A stretch of 26,462 bases of DNA from Saksenaea vasiformis B4078 (Eukaryota; Mucoromycota; Mucoromycetes; Mucorales; Saksenaeaceae): NCBI GenBank assembly GCA_000697055.1, contig JNDT01001792.1:1-26462 (forward strand), written 5' to 3'. The notes under the pieces are model-generated. The model was not told the DNA's origin. It ran no database searches and saw nothing but the letters and a program-made list of their open reading frames with translations. Shown here in pieces: positions 1 through 10,168 of this stretch. Positions within the stretch are counted from its first letter, which is position 1; every line of letters starts with the position of its first letter. The position numbers and the translations under genes were made by a program.

Positions 1-867
1 CAACAAGTAGAGACATGGGATATAGATATCTTGATCCGATATATTGAAACCAAGTTGCACAACAACCAGAGGTTACCAGTATACAAACTACAGCAAAAGG
101 TTTTGATTTTATTATGTATCGCAACGATGTGGAGACCACGATCGGATCTTGGTTCTCTCCAGTACAGAGATGTACACTTTGCATACACCGATGACGACTC
201 AGAGATAGTAACGGGCATGACATTATATATCAGGGCTCCGAAAGAGGCGCAATGGAAGATGTCTCGAATTGGGACCACGGGAAAGGCAGACATGTGTCCG
301 ACACGAACTTTACAAGTGTTTCTCGAGAGATCCAGAAGAATACGCGAAAATCTACAAGAAGACCACACGGTTTTTCTCGCAAATATAGCAGACAGAACGA
401 AAGTACGGCCAATCAGCCAGGTGACAGTGGCAAACATGGTAAAAGCCCAAATGGACGCAGCGGGTATTGACACCGCAATGTTTACACCACACTCTATACG
501 GGCAGCGGTCAGCACAAAAGCAAAACAACTCGGGTTTGACGAAAACACGGTGAAACAACACGCAGGATGGAGTATCGCGTCCCTAACGTTCGAAAAATAC
601 TACTTCAAGCCACTACACCAGCAAGGGATAAGCACGACAATTATAAACTCGATTTTCGATGGTGCAACGGAGAAGCATACCACATCTGAGGTCCGAGTGG
701 AACCAACCAGGATTGGATTAGGCACGACATGCAATACGACGGTTGGTGAAACGAGGACCGAAGATGTGGTGGGTCCCAGCCCTTGGTATAAACGATGGTT
801 TATTCCCCGCCCTGAAAAGCAAGGCACTATCGAAAATACCAGTTGCTTGACGAAAGAATCTAGATAG
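1..867 (+). CDS. Tyrosine recombinase of a DIRS-type retrotransposon (5' part outside the window)
   Basis: The frame is open from base 1 and ends at a TAG at 865-867, giving 288 residues with the N-terminus cut by the window edge. All catalytic landmarks of the tyrosine recombinase fold are present in order: the first arginine box (WRPRSDL, codons from 130), the H-x-x-R box (HSIRAA, His at 490, Arg at 499), the third box HAGW (His at 559) and the nucleophile region FEKYYF (tandem Tyr codons at 598 and 601). This enzyme strand-exchanges circular cDNA into the genome in DIRS-like elements. No reverse transcriptase is visible because that part would lie upstream of base 1. The inverted repeat inside the last coding third (733-770) supports a DIRS-type element over a Crypton, but a Crypton or Ngaro-type source is not excluded. 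The frame has no stop, so the copy may be young. Confidence 0.85.
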   Translation, partial: QQVETWDIDILIRYIETKLHNNQRLPVYKLQQKVLILLCIATMWRPRSDLGSLQYRDVHFAYTDDDSEIVTGMTLYIRAPKEAQWKMSRIGTTGKADMCPTRTLQVFLERSRRIRENLQEDHTVFLANIADRTKVRPISQVTVANMVKAQMDAAGIDTAMFTPHSIRAAVSTKAKQLGFDENTVKQHAGWSIASLTFEKYYFKPLHQQGISTTIINSIFDGATEKHTTSEVRVEPTRIGLGTTCNTTVGETRTEDVVGPSPWYKRWFIPRPEKQGTIENTSCLTKESR

Positions 868-987
868 ATAGGGAGGATAGAGGAAAAATTTTTATAGACA
901 ATAGATTTTTTAAAACTACGAATAAAGTAGCGCGGCCGGAAGGGTCAATACCACATCTTCGGTCCTCGTTTCACCAACCGTCGTATT
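733..987. repeat. Perfect 38-base inverted repeat in the 3' region of the DIRS-type element
   Basis: Bases 733-770 and 950-987 are exact reverse complements over 38 bases, separated by 179 bases. The left arm lies inside the recombinase reading frame and the right arm lies in the 3' non-coding tail. DIRS elements carry inverted terminal repeats and an internal complementary region used to template circular cDNA. The left arm fits the internal complementary region and the right arm an outer terminal repeat (inference). The left terminal repeat is not in the window. Confidence 0.8.
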
Positions 988-1412
988 CAATAAACAGTAT
1001 ATCGAGGTTAAAACGTAAGTGCGGTCTTAGCTAGTTCAGTGTGTTCTGAATCAGACAAAAATACTATCAATATAACGACGTTATAACCAAAGGGGGGGGG
1101 GGGATAACTTAAGCGGAATTTGACTGTACTATCTCAAGCTTCTCGCATCGGTTATGGCTATGCGATGTCATTTGCTCCCGTTTTACAGATAAATGTATGC
1201 CTCATATCAGAAAGGCGTTTAAGTATGGACAACAAGCTGAAACAACGTAGGAACTTGAGAATACGCTCTGGGCAATGAGCTAACAATTCGTATGTGATGG
1301 GGATAGCAGCTTTTTTGTCCAGATAAAGCTTGAAGTTTGATCATCCCAAATGGCGAACTCCTTTGCATCGGAGAAAATTTAGTCTCTCAAAATTCCATAT
1401 TCTTCTTCTTAT
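988..1412. other. Non-coding stretch after the retroelement
   Basis: No supportable gene. It probably includes the end of the DIRS-type element, whose exact edge I could not place, and a run of 12 G at 1092-1103. The rest shows no repeat or RNA signal that I recognise. Confidence 0.5.
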
Positions 1413-3197
1413 CTACATCATAAATTTCTCAATAGAGCGATATAGAATGAAGCTATGTGATGTGAGGGCTCCCATTCGTTCAATAGCTCGATCTGAAAGT
1501 TTCCGCATGGTTTGCTTTTTGCTGTCCATCGCCAAACGATACCATCTTCTCCAAACCTCCCCCTTTCGATTCTCCGGTATAACCATATAGTCAGTCGCAG
1601 TCATTCTCCACTTCATTGTTTTTTCTGTTTGCGTGAAACAGACTGGCTGACACAAATTTGGGTTGATGGATACATGAAGCAGTTTCAGCGTATATCCCGA
1701 TAGGTCGATTGTGAACGCCCTCCCAAGGAGGGGGGGGTAGGGGGTAGAAGCATCGATGGTATTCCAAAGCAATATTGCAGTTGAATAACAGTTAATTGCG
1801 GAAAATGGTTCGATAAATAAGAAAATAGTACCCCTGGTATGCCTGAAGCCATCATCTGCAGATGCTTTAAGCAGTTGTGCGGAACTATTTCTTCGTCGCG
1901 CAAATTAGCAGGTACGATCACCTTGACGTTATAGATAACTAGTTTTTCGAGTTTTCGCCAATACTGAAGCACTCTCGAAATCTCGAAATCTGCTTTATCC
2001 GACCTTTTCCCATAGACACAATTGTAAATCAGTGAATTCAGGACAGAAACGCAATGAATCCAGCATCGCTGATAGCGCCGCTGACGAATTTGAGCGCTGT
2101 GCCTGCCAAAAACGTGTGCCTATGGAGACTGAAGTGAGAGTGCTGAATAATTCGAATACCTTGCAGACTGATTGAACATTTGAGAAGTATTTGTCACCGT
2201 CTTCGATCGTCAATTTACGCAAACGTCCACCGTTGGCATGCAGCCCTTCTAAAAACCCTGCACGTACCCAGTGATGCAGCGTATCTGTATCCATTGCCAA
2301 CGATTGAAGACTAGTGCACGACCTTGCTACTAGCAGACAATCATCGTGCAACCCCTTAACTTCGTTCTCGCCTTCTCTACCGAGGATATCTCCGGAGACA
2401 CGCAAGTGCTCGAGGTTAGGGCACTTGCGTGACACATAGCGGACCCACGGATACAATACGTTGTACTGCGAGAAGATGTCGACGGAACGTAAGGTTCTGC
2501 TGGTCGTGACAGTATCAGGAAGCGTGTTATCAGCAAGATCAACGTAGTAGAGTTCAAGACGGCGAAGCTTGTCCAGGTTCTTTAATGCTTTCTCAATATG
2601 GTGGAAAGTCACAGACGTTTCGCATTGGCGACTTCCTCCGAGCCGCAATTCCTCTATCCATCTTGCGCGTGGCAACTCCTCAAGCCATTCAATGTCCTCA
2701 GTCGTGTCAGGTTCATATATAATGGAACGCTCCCATCCAAACATCGCCAGCGCCTTCCATATATCTTGCTGGCTATGTTTGACCGGATGCGGCAGGCGCT
2801 GAAGGTGTCGCCAATCGCGTAGATCATCGTCATAGCGAAAATAATGCCAAAGTTCTGGGTTGAAATCCAGCACTTCCAGAAAAGGGCAGCAGCGAGGAAG
2901 CCATTCAAATTCATCACGATTGAACCCGACAGCGTGATCAAAACGTAGTTCACGGATATAATGGCCAAAGGAAAGATCTTTTACTCCTGGAGGCATTAAT
3001 GTTTGGAAAAAAGATCGACGTTGGCTTCTAGATGAGATGTAAACCTTGCGATAAAAAATTAGGAGCGATTGTCGCGTTCCATTGGCGACAAACTTGTAGG
3101 AAAGTAGACTGATCAGTTCCTGATAAGCAATCGCCGTCACCAAAACTTCTGTTGGTAAAGTAGGAATTATGACAATAAACAAACGCGAGATGTTCAA
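1413..3197 (-). pseudogene. Decayed F-box / leucine-rich-repeat protein gene
   Basis: Substrate-recognition F-box proteins join an N-terminal Skp1-binding F-box to C-terminal LRRs. Here the 5' end gives LPTEVLVTAIAY, the start of an F-box. The next ~22 residues make sense only in another frame, where VCRQWNATIAPNF, the core of an F-box helix, appears. The original frame then resumes at YRKVYISS. This is a pair of compensating frameshifts between about 3120 and 3050. The LRR-like part follows, with motifs such as HYIRELRF, CPFLEVLDF, LRRLELYYVDL and CPNLEHLRVSG. A single in-frame TAA at 1995-1997 interrupts it, after which the same frame continues with LQYWRKLEKLVIYN. A further frame change occurs at the C/G-rich run near 1722-1745, and the C-terminal frame ends at 1413. 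No good ATG precedes the F-box; 3197 is only the edge of the open frame. Assembly error is an alternative for the homopolymer break. Confidence 0.7.
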
Positions 3198-3500
3198 TCC
3201 TCTTTTTCTAGCACTGTAACACAGTTTTTTACTTCCCTTCGCCCGCCGAATGCCCGCCTACTAATAGCGCATCTAATGATCAGTATGGCGTAACCATAAG
3301 TTGTATTTTTCCCTGTTCCTTTCCCGATATGCATCCTCGATATGTATGCTCGATTGAATGAACATCGTAGATAGACTAAATATCATCTAGTTATGCGTCG
3401 AATTTATCTGGCTTATGTATCAGCGAGGAAAGTGTTCTCTGATGTTTATTATCTTGCATCCCAAAAGCTTTCGTTCGTATTTATTTTGCAGAAATAACAC
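3198..3500. other. Intergenic, nothing recognised
   Basis: AT-rich DNA upstream of the F-box relic. No gene, RNA or clear repeat seen. It may contain the relic's former promoter. Confidence 0.4.
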
Positions 3501-4720
3501 GGAGCTTGAAGTGCGCGTATAAGCGAAAAAGCTGACAAAGTTGTCAATATTCCTCTCGTTATCTCAATTGCCGTCCTCTTTGTTGTAGTTACTCGTCTGT
3601 ATCCTGCTGTCATTCTTCGGATAATTCCAAAATCTCTTCACGCAAAAGCGTTTTATCGACAACAAACTCTACACTCTTCTCTATTCAAATTGTCATTCTC
3701 TTTAATTGTTATTTCACTTTTTATTGTCATAGATACGTCTAGATGTTACCGAAAGCAAACTGTATCCTAATGGATGTGCATCAGAGCGTCCTCGCCGAAA
3801 GAACATGTAAACTTCAACACTATTTTCTTGTGGTGCATCTTCTCGCAGTTTCTTCTTTTATCGATGTCGCTTCTTCTTCGACCATTCCCGTAGAATCTTC
3901 GTCTCTCTTGTCTGCAATCACTTGTTCAATTATCATCATAGAGCGTCGTCCCTTTCTTCCTTTTTCTTACGGTAGAAAGCAAGACTGTAAAACGCAGCAA
4001 ATACCAATACTGATGTATTAGCCGAACCAAACATATTGGGTGTTTCCACAGACTTATTCATGATTGTCACAGATCATATCTTTTCTCAAAGAATAGTAAT
4101 TGATGAAAATGATATGCAGTCGGATATGAATGAAGGGCCAGGTGCTTACTTTAGCAAAGCGAAAGTAAAAAGCACTCCTCGTAACAAACGTCTGACCGCG
4201 CGTCTCGGCAGTGTAGCTTACTCCTACGAAATCTATGTAGTTGTGCAATCCGGATCATTTCCCGTGTCTCCTCTCCTCCCTCTACGTGTACTTCTTTAAT
4301 GCATCCTGTTTGATGTATCCTTTTGCAATGAGACTCTTGCGATTAATTCTTTCGCTCTGTAGGCCCCTTGCAACGCGTTAAATTCTTATATGTTTGTTGG
4401 ACGCTCCTTCTTCCAAGATATATCTTGCATCTTCTGCTTGGAGGAGATCCTGTTTTTTCAATCTACGGTGCTATTGACCTATCATTTTTTAGAATCCTTG
4501 CGACAGGTTCCTTTGTTCCACACGCTCTTTCTACGTGGTCCCTCGCATTTACCGTTGGACTTGCTATCAAAATTTATTGAGCAGAATAAAAAGGCCTTGC
4601 AGTACATGTGGTCGTGCTTTCGATCTCTTTTATAGCTTCTTTCTCGAGGAAATGCTTAACCGGATTCAATTAAGCTGGAGAAGTCTCATTCATGATTCAC
4701 CAGGAGAATCACACATTTCT
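3500..4720 (-). repeat. Degenerate 15-base-period (five-residue) coding repeats, minus strand
   Basis: Read on the minus strand, short stretches in shifting frames show a five-residue rhythm with consensus [Q/K/A]-[E/D/K]-x-[A/V/S/T]-[L/x]. Examples are QDLLQ-AEDAR-YILEE at about 4460-4415, ARVSL-QKDTS near 4345-4310, QDAL-KKYT near 4310-4285, a RDDAL near 3940, EEATS-IKEET near 3890-3860, EDAPQ-ENSVE near 3850-3815 and REEIL-ELSEE near 3635-3605. Stops and frame changes separate them, so no intact protein can be assigned. Open frames on the plus strand here (for example 4036-4299) have no recognisable product and are probably shadows. The same rhythm occurs at 25670-26462 on the plus strand. 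It could be a decayed repeat-protein gene or a minisatellite with past coding use. Boundaries are approximate. Confidence 0.45.
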
Positions 4721-4816
4721 GGTATTAGTCCTTAAGCAACGTAAACTGTTCACGCAAAAACCAGACGACCGCTCCTTTCGTTTCTCTTTTTTATTTATTT
4801 TCAATCAGCGCGATAC

Positions 4817-6440
4817 TTATTTGATACCGCCGCCTTGAACAGTTGCAACTTTGCACTTGACTGCCTCACCGGAAGCAGTCTTGATCAAGAAAGGCTTCTC
4901 CTGATAGTAGGCCAACAAGTCATCCTTTGTGTTGAAATCGGGCTGGACAGTTTCCCAGTATTTCTTCTTGGGGTTCAACACCTTCTCAGGTTCGCCTAAT
5001 AATAATAATTGTTTCAATGGATACCATCGTTCACCATCATGTCACTTACCCTCCAATCCTTCGAAGTAGACTCGGTCACCTGGCTTCACCTTGCTGGTAT
5101 CCACTGGAGCAAGCAGTTCGACCTTGCTGCCATCAGGAGCGCTAGCACAAAGAACCATACCGTGAGACTTGACGCCACGCATGCTTGCAGGCTTCAAGTT
5201 GACGATGCATACAACCCAACGGTTCTAAAAAAGACTAATTCAACATCCTTCATTCAACAGCGCATGTCCCATACCTGCATCTCCTCAAGAGGATACCACT
5301 TGACAAGACCGGAAACAATAGTACGGTAGACACCCTCGCCATCGCCAACATCGATCTCTTCCACATAAAGCGAATCGGCACCTTCGTGCTTCTTGCATGA
5401 GCGGATAAAACCGACACGGAGATCGAGACGCGAGACTGTGGGTTGGTCGGTCTCAACAGGTGCGGCAGCGGGCTTCTTCTCTTTCTTTTCCTTCTTTTCC
5501 TTCTTTTCCTTCTTCTCGCCCTTTGGTTGTTCTGTCTTTTCGCTCTTATCCTCCTTATCAGCTTTCTTCTTATCGTCCTTGGCGGCCTTCTTTTTATCGT
5601 CCTTCTTCTACATAGTTGGACGGTGGATAAGTACCGAATGAACGATTTGTTTCTATATTTACCGCAGGAGCAGCCACAACAGGCTCAGGTACGCTGTTCA
5701 AGTCGATCTCGACCAGAGCAAACTCAGTTGACAAGTTATTGCTCTTCACGACCATGTGTTGAATAAGATCGAACCATCTTAGCACGTTAGGTGTTTTTTC
5801 TACTCGGATGTTTTTCTGGTGATTGCACAAGTGGGTTTGTCAGAAATTCCAATTTTTTTTTCTCTTGTGTCGTATTACCGAATAAGCGTGAAGAAGACCG
5901 AAGAGAACGAGATCAACCAGGGTCAGATGATTGCCAACAAAAAAGGTATTAGAAGCAAGGTGCACATCAAGCTTTTTCTTAAAATCGCGTGTCATTATTA
6001 TTATTCGTGCATTTTTTTTCTAAGAAGTTATCTTTACCTCCATAGCGATGAGCACTTCTTTCTTGGATACAGTACGGAGGGAGGTGTTCACCCATGAAAG
6101 CCATTCCTCAACCTAACCGAAACCGAGAATTGTTTAGCCAAACTTCAGTTCACTACTTTCACCACATCCTTTACCTCGGCCTGCTCAGTGGCATTTCCAC
6201 CCAACAACTCGGGAAGTGTCTTTGAAACAAGGTATTTAGAGATAGCTGTAGGAGCATCGACCTTGTCACCATCGACCTAGAAGGACGCGTTTGTGAATTA
6301 GAAACACCAATATCAGCGCTTACCTCGAAGCTCAAAGCCTCAGAGGTCTCGAGACGCGCAAAGGACTCTGCATTAGTATATTTGTAAACAAGGAGAATAT
6401 CCTTATGCGATTTTTCAGGGAGTCGTAATGTAGCCGCCAT
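4817..6440 (-). CDS. ARC1: Arc1/AIMP1-type tRNA-binding cofactor of aminoacyl-tRNA synthetases (8 exons)
   Basis: A cytosolic scaffold that binds tRNA and delivers it to aminoacyl-tRNA synthetases. Exons: 6440-6324, 6276-6175, 6112-6038, 5977-5879, 5815-5663, 5607-5275, 5224-5050, 4995-4817. They join without a stop into 410 residues. All introns are 47-63 bases with GT-AG ends. Residues ~1-180 resemble the GST-like N-terminal half (VGNHLTLVDLVLFGLLHAY is a typical GST C-domain helix). Residues ~183-231 are an extreme lysine/glutamate linker with KKE and KKEK repeats. Residues ~240-410 are the OB-fold tRNA-binding domain, with VSRLDLRVG, IVSGLVKWYP and the hallmark SMRGVKSHGMVLCAS, then the EMAPII-like tail ending GGGIK. 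The start has a good context and no upstream in-frame alternative is needed. Yeast Arc1 has the same domain order. An AIMP1/p43-type name is the alternative. Confidence 0.92.
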
Positions 6441-7319
6441 GTGTAAAAAGCTATGCTGGATAGACACGCCCAAGCGAAGGAAAAAAAAAAAAGGCGAACC
6501 TCGCAGCGTGGCTTAGGTGCTTGAGCGTCAAAATGACTCCTCGGATCTCCTTTCACAGACGTTTGGGCAACACAGACACACATACCTTTTAGGATGGCTG
6601 AATGGACGATATTTGCCTCAGAGGTTTCCTATAGGGACCTATTACAACAATTTTTTTTTACTTTAGCTGGTTTAGTTAAAACGTCGTTCACGGTCATTGG
6701 CAAAAAAGCTAGAGGCACCTGTTGGTGCCAAACAATCAAAACAGTACCGAAAATGCGATTATGCATTATCAATCAACAAGATAGCCTATCAGTAGCTAAA
6801 TCCTGTTAGAATTATCCACCACAATGATTAGCAAGTGAGACGCCATTTGCTGCAAACCTGCTTGCGGAGTTTTCATGATGAACACAACCAAAGCTTGACA
6901 TGATTTTTTGGTAGGAAAAGTACCAATTAATTATGCTGTCGCATTGAAGGCTACTGTAAATGTTCATTTCACTATCTCAGGGGAAAATTTTCGAAATTAT
7001 GCACTAACGGTTGGCTGTTATGGTGTTTGTAACGATGTTTGAGCTGCTCCACTAGTATTTTGCATCAACCGAAAATCTGGCTCTCTGCTTAGACAAACAT
7101 GTCTTTCTCATCAGGTTTTATTTATACCCGAGACCCGCTGGCATGCGCAAGTGTTTTGACATGAATTACTGTATGTTCCACACTCAAGAAAATCAGTGTC
7201 TTAGGGATCTTGGTATTTTTGCTTCTGCCATCTTTTCTGCTATGTTCGCGATCTTTGATGTCATCTTTATGAAACCCGCTGGTAACCGTATCAACGGAAT
7301 TTGTTGGTGAGTTGATGTT
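6441..7319. other. Intergenic between ARC1 and the dispersed repeat
   Basis: Contains the presumed ARC1 promoter and a run of 12 A at 6481-6492, about 40 bases upstream of the ATG. No convincing gene in 6594-7320. The minus-strand open frame of 7122-7361 belongs to the repeat described next. Confidence 0.4.
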
Positions 7320-7653
7320 TACGGCGAGATTTTCCAGATTGGAACACCGGTAATGCCTCATCCCAAAATCAAAGAGACATCATCAAGGCCATTAACAAGC
7401 GACACTGCTAGTACAACACTATCCATATGGCCTGTTCTCAAGAGAACGCCCACAAAAAATCTTTATTCCAAAATAGAGTAAATAGAAGCAGGCAGACAGA
7501 TTGGATGAGATAAAGACAGCCAATAGTCTCAAGGATTTTATCCGTTTCTCTTCGTGTCAAACTCATGCAAAGTACCGTGGTGATGGATGTTTCACAAGCA
7601 ATAACAATGTGATCCTTGGGAAGAGTTGTCGACACGTTGATCAACATACCCAT
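7122..7653 (-). repeat. Dispersed diverged repeat, copy A, with remnants of coding frame
   Basis: Bases ~7326-7580 resemble 20847-21108 in the same orientation. Conservation is visible on the minus strand as protein: RRETDKILETIGCLYLIQ followed by VCLLLF here matches RETDK and then ETVGCLYFIQFVCLF in copy B, once a one-base slip is allowed. Further along, MRHYRCSNLENLAV matches MRHNRCSNIEKLTV. The latter looks like a leucine-rich-repeat segment. Between the two blocks the frame changes. I read this as a fragment of a decayed multicopy gene, possibly related to F-box/LRR proteins (inference), and not a functional gene. Confidence 0.45.
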
Positions 7654-8618
7654 AGTGCTTGAACTTTTTGTTTCAATATTTTTCTAATCGTTTCTGAATC
7701 TGCTTCTTCGTAGGCCAATCGGTAGTTCATATGTCGAGCAGAGACCAGGATTAAAGTTTAAATTGGTTTCATGATGATGATGATCGATAAATCTCGGTTT
7801 TACACATGCTTTAGAGGTTGAGGTCAGAAGCGTGTTGCACTTATCTACAGTAATGCATCCAGCGAGCAGGACAGGCGGCGCCTCACTTCAATCCCCAATA
7901 ACAGCTATGGCAACTGAGGCATTGTGGTTATTCATCTGCTTACCAAGCGGGACACATTTTCAACCGCTTTCTCACAGGTAGACTCTCACAACAAATGCAT
8001 ATGGGCTGCATCTTGATTAGTATCTTATGACAGCATCATAATCTGTATCATATTCGGCCTTTTTCTTATGTATTGAGAAGGTATTGCGAGGTTGTTTTTA
8101 CTCCGGTTTACGTGGAGCCTTGAAAAATGCGATAAAAAAAGACTGCATCCGTCCTTGCGCATATATTGGCTTTCCAGCTTGGCAGTGGCTAGTTATTCTT
8201 TTTTCCCACAGTTAAATTGACACTTGTTCTTTGGAGCTGTGAGAGTTTTCTTCAGCCTGAGCAGCTGTAGGCCTAAACGGACAGTTGGGATGGGATAAGA
8301 TTCGTTTGAAATGGGGACCTGTGAATGGAAATGAAAATGAGCTGACCAGAGATGGCGCAAAGCTTGGACAAGAAACCTTGCACAACTCGGCGATGGCTCT
8401 GTAAATGCTGCTTATCGAATTTAAAAATGGGAACAAAGAATAAAACGGCGCAAACATCAATATTTTTGTCAGTGTTGTTAAGATTATCAAGGATTATCAC
8501 GTTAGGCTCTATAATCTCTTTTTTTTCTTAAAAAAAGAAAGTTCGAAAACATGTACAAGGAAATGGTTTATGTACAAAGTAAAGCAACAGTAAATTTGGG
8601 CAAAGCATCACCATTGTT
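7654..8618. other. Intergenic downstream of SIS1
   Basis: No supportable gene on either strand. A T-run/A-run pair near 8517-8540, about 80-100 bases past the SIS1 stop, could lie in the 3' UTR or form a weak hairpin. The rest has no recognised feature. Confidence 0.4.
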
Positions 8619-9744
8619 TTAACTAAAGATATCCTTTACACGGTCTTTTTGAGTTTGTGTCAAGTGTGAAGGGAACTTGATCTCGTACTTTAGAATCAAA
8701 TCGCCCTTCTTTCCAGTTTTTGAGTTTGGCATGCCTTCACCGTTCACGCGTGATATTTGTCCAGGTTGAATTACTGAATGACTGTTGCTGACGTTCAATG
8801 TACGATTATCGAGAGTCTTGACAGGTTTGGAGAATCCAGTAAGTGCTTCGACCAGCGTAAGTTCAATTTTCATTTCCAAGTCGTCACCATTGCGCTTAAA
8901 TAATGGATGTGGTTTCTCTTCGACGATAAATTCGATATCTTGTGTTTCTCCATTCTCAAGTTCATCTCCCTCACCCGGGAATCGGATCTTTGTACCCGCT
9001 TTCCATCCTGCCTTGACATTGATAGTAAGGATCTTGTCAGCTGTGACTAATTTTCCTGTTGCACTATCTCGCAGCTTTCGTGTAACTTTGAGGCGTTTGG
9101 TCGTGCCCGTGTATAGGTCTTCCAAAGAGATCGGAAGTGCTCGTTTGATTGCTGGCGGCTTCTGGGCTGCTCGCGGACTTTTAAATCCTTGTCTGGGCAT
9201 CCCTCCTCCACTAAAAAATCCTCCGGGAATGCCACCCATGCCACCCATACCAAAATCATCATCATCCATGGAGGATCCAGCACCGAAGGAGAAGAAGCGT
9301 TTGAAGATATCATCTGCATCTGAGGGATGGAATGGTTTGAATCCTGCACCACCTGGTCCCGACGACGTGAAAGTAAAAGTGGTTCCACCAGGAGCACCAC
9401 CAAAGTTGAATCCGCCTGGGAAACCGCCAGGACCTTCACCTCCCGATGGGGGAGGCGCACCCTTAAGTCCCTCTTCGCCATATTGGTCGTATACGGCTCG
9501 CTTGTTCTTGTCACTTAGAACTTCGAACGCTTCACCAACTTCTTGAAACTTTATCTTCGCTTCCTCGGTCTTATCCTTGTTTCGATCTGGATGCCATTTA
9601 AGAGCTATGAACAAGTCAAACGCCTTAGTATCCTGCAACTCAAATCATGACAACCTTCTCACCTTGCTTGCGATATGCTTTTTTGATAGCGTCGTCGTCG
9701 GCATCTTTGGAAATACCGAGAATAGCGTAGTAATCTTTACCCAT
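8619..9744 (-). CDS. SIS1: Class B (type II) Hsp40 co-chaperone, Sis1/DNAJB1-like (2 exons)
   Basis: Stimulates Hsp70 ATPase activity and delivers non-native proteins in the cytosol and nucleus. Exons 9744-9663 and 9604-8619 join across a 58-base GT-AG intron (9605-9662) to give 355 residues, matching the usual length of the family. Residues 1-70 are the J domain, starting [11 protein letters not shown], with the catalytic HPD at residues 32-34. The intron splits the codon just before ALKWHPD. Residues ~77-165 are glycine/phenylalanine rich ([15 protein letters not shown] and similar). Residues ~175-350 are the two beta-barrel C-terminal domains ([39 protein letters not shown]). No CxxCxGxG zinc fingers are present, so it is class B and not Ydj1-like. 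A long open frame on the opposite strand (8785-9546) is a shadow of the Gly/Pro-rich region. A heat-shock element lies 105 bases upstream of the ATG. Confidence 0.95.
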
Positions 9745-9848
9745 TTACAAAGGACGAAAAGGGAAAAAAAAAGAGAGAAAAAAAGAAGGGTATAATCATT
9801 CGTAAGATATGCAGCAAGATTCACGCCATTTAAATCTTTTTCCGCTCC

Positions 9849-9866
9849 GAAACTTCCAGCAATTTC
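9849..9866. promoter_or_regulatory. Heat-shock element upstream of SIS1
   Basis: Four alternating five-base units in perfect phase: GAA at 9849, TTC at 9854, GCA at 9859 and TTC at 9864. Three units are exact and one has a single mismatch. This is the binding pattern of trimeric HSF. It lies 105-122 bases upstream of the SIS1 start codon; SIS1 is HSF-regulated in yeast. A separate 14-base perfect palindrome (CCGAATGAATTCGG, 9898-9911) lies just beyond it. Confidence 0.6.
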
Positions 9867-10000
9867 GGGATGACTCTCGCATCTTGTTCTGCACAAACCG
9901 AATGAATTCGGATCGCAACCCGGACCTATGCGACAACATTTTCCGCCAATTCTGAACTCAGGCGGATCGAGAATAACGTAGACTTTCGATCATTTTCACC

Positions 10001-10168
10001 ATGGATACGGAAGAAGGAAAGAGTCACAGCTTCAACCGTTGCTCCAGCAAATTATCCCCTGCAATTTGTTCTCAGCAAATACGTGCTGCGATCCTCTCGC
10101 ATAGTAGTTGTTATCAGTTCTCCAGCAGGCAAGTATCCGCAGTTACAATAACTAAGTTGGGCAAGTGA
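10001..10168 (+). CDS. Possible small gene or first exon, divergent from SIS1
   Basis: A 55-codon open frame begins at an ATG in a strong context (CACCATGG) 257 bases from the oppositely oriented SIS1 ATG, so the two could share a promoter. The product begins MDTEEGKSHSF and ends VTITKLGK; I recognise no family. A pyrimidine-rich stretch ending CTCCAG at about 10351 resembles a 3' splice site, so this could be a first exon of a longer gene, but I could not build a continuous model. Chance is a real alternative. Confidence 0.25.
   Translation: MDTEEGKSHSFNRCSSKLSPAICSQQIRAAILSHSSCYQFSSRQVSAVTITKLGK

Noticed and set aside
1092..1103. Run of 12 G as a possible quadruplex or element boundary
   Set aside because: A single homopolymer with no further G-tracts in phase. 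It is as likely to be sequencing or slippage noise.
1995..1997. Treating the TAA in the F-box gene as part of an intron
   Set aside because: No GT-AG pair of normal size around it restores the LRR frame, and the frame reads on directly after the stop.
4036..4299. Plus-strand open frame with a KxKRLTARLGSVA-like stretch
   Set aside because: No family matched, no splice-linked neighbours, and the minus strand here carries the five-residue repeat rhythm, so it is probably a shadow.
8785..9546. 253-codon open frame on the plus strand, proline and serine rich
   Set aside because: It is the exact antisense of the glycine-rich SIS1 coding region, which forces Pro/Ser/Ala codons on the other strand. 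It has no domain of its own.
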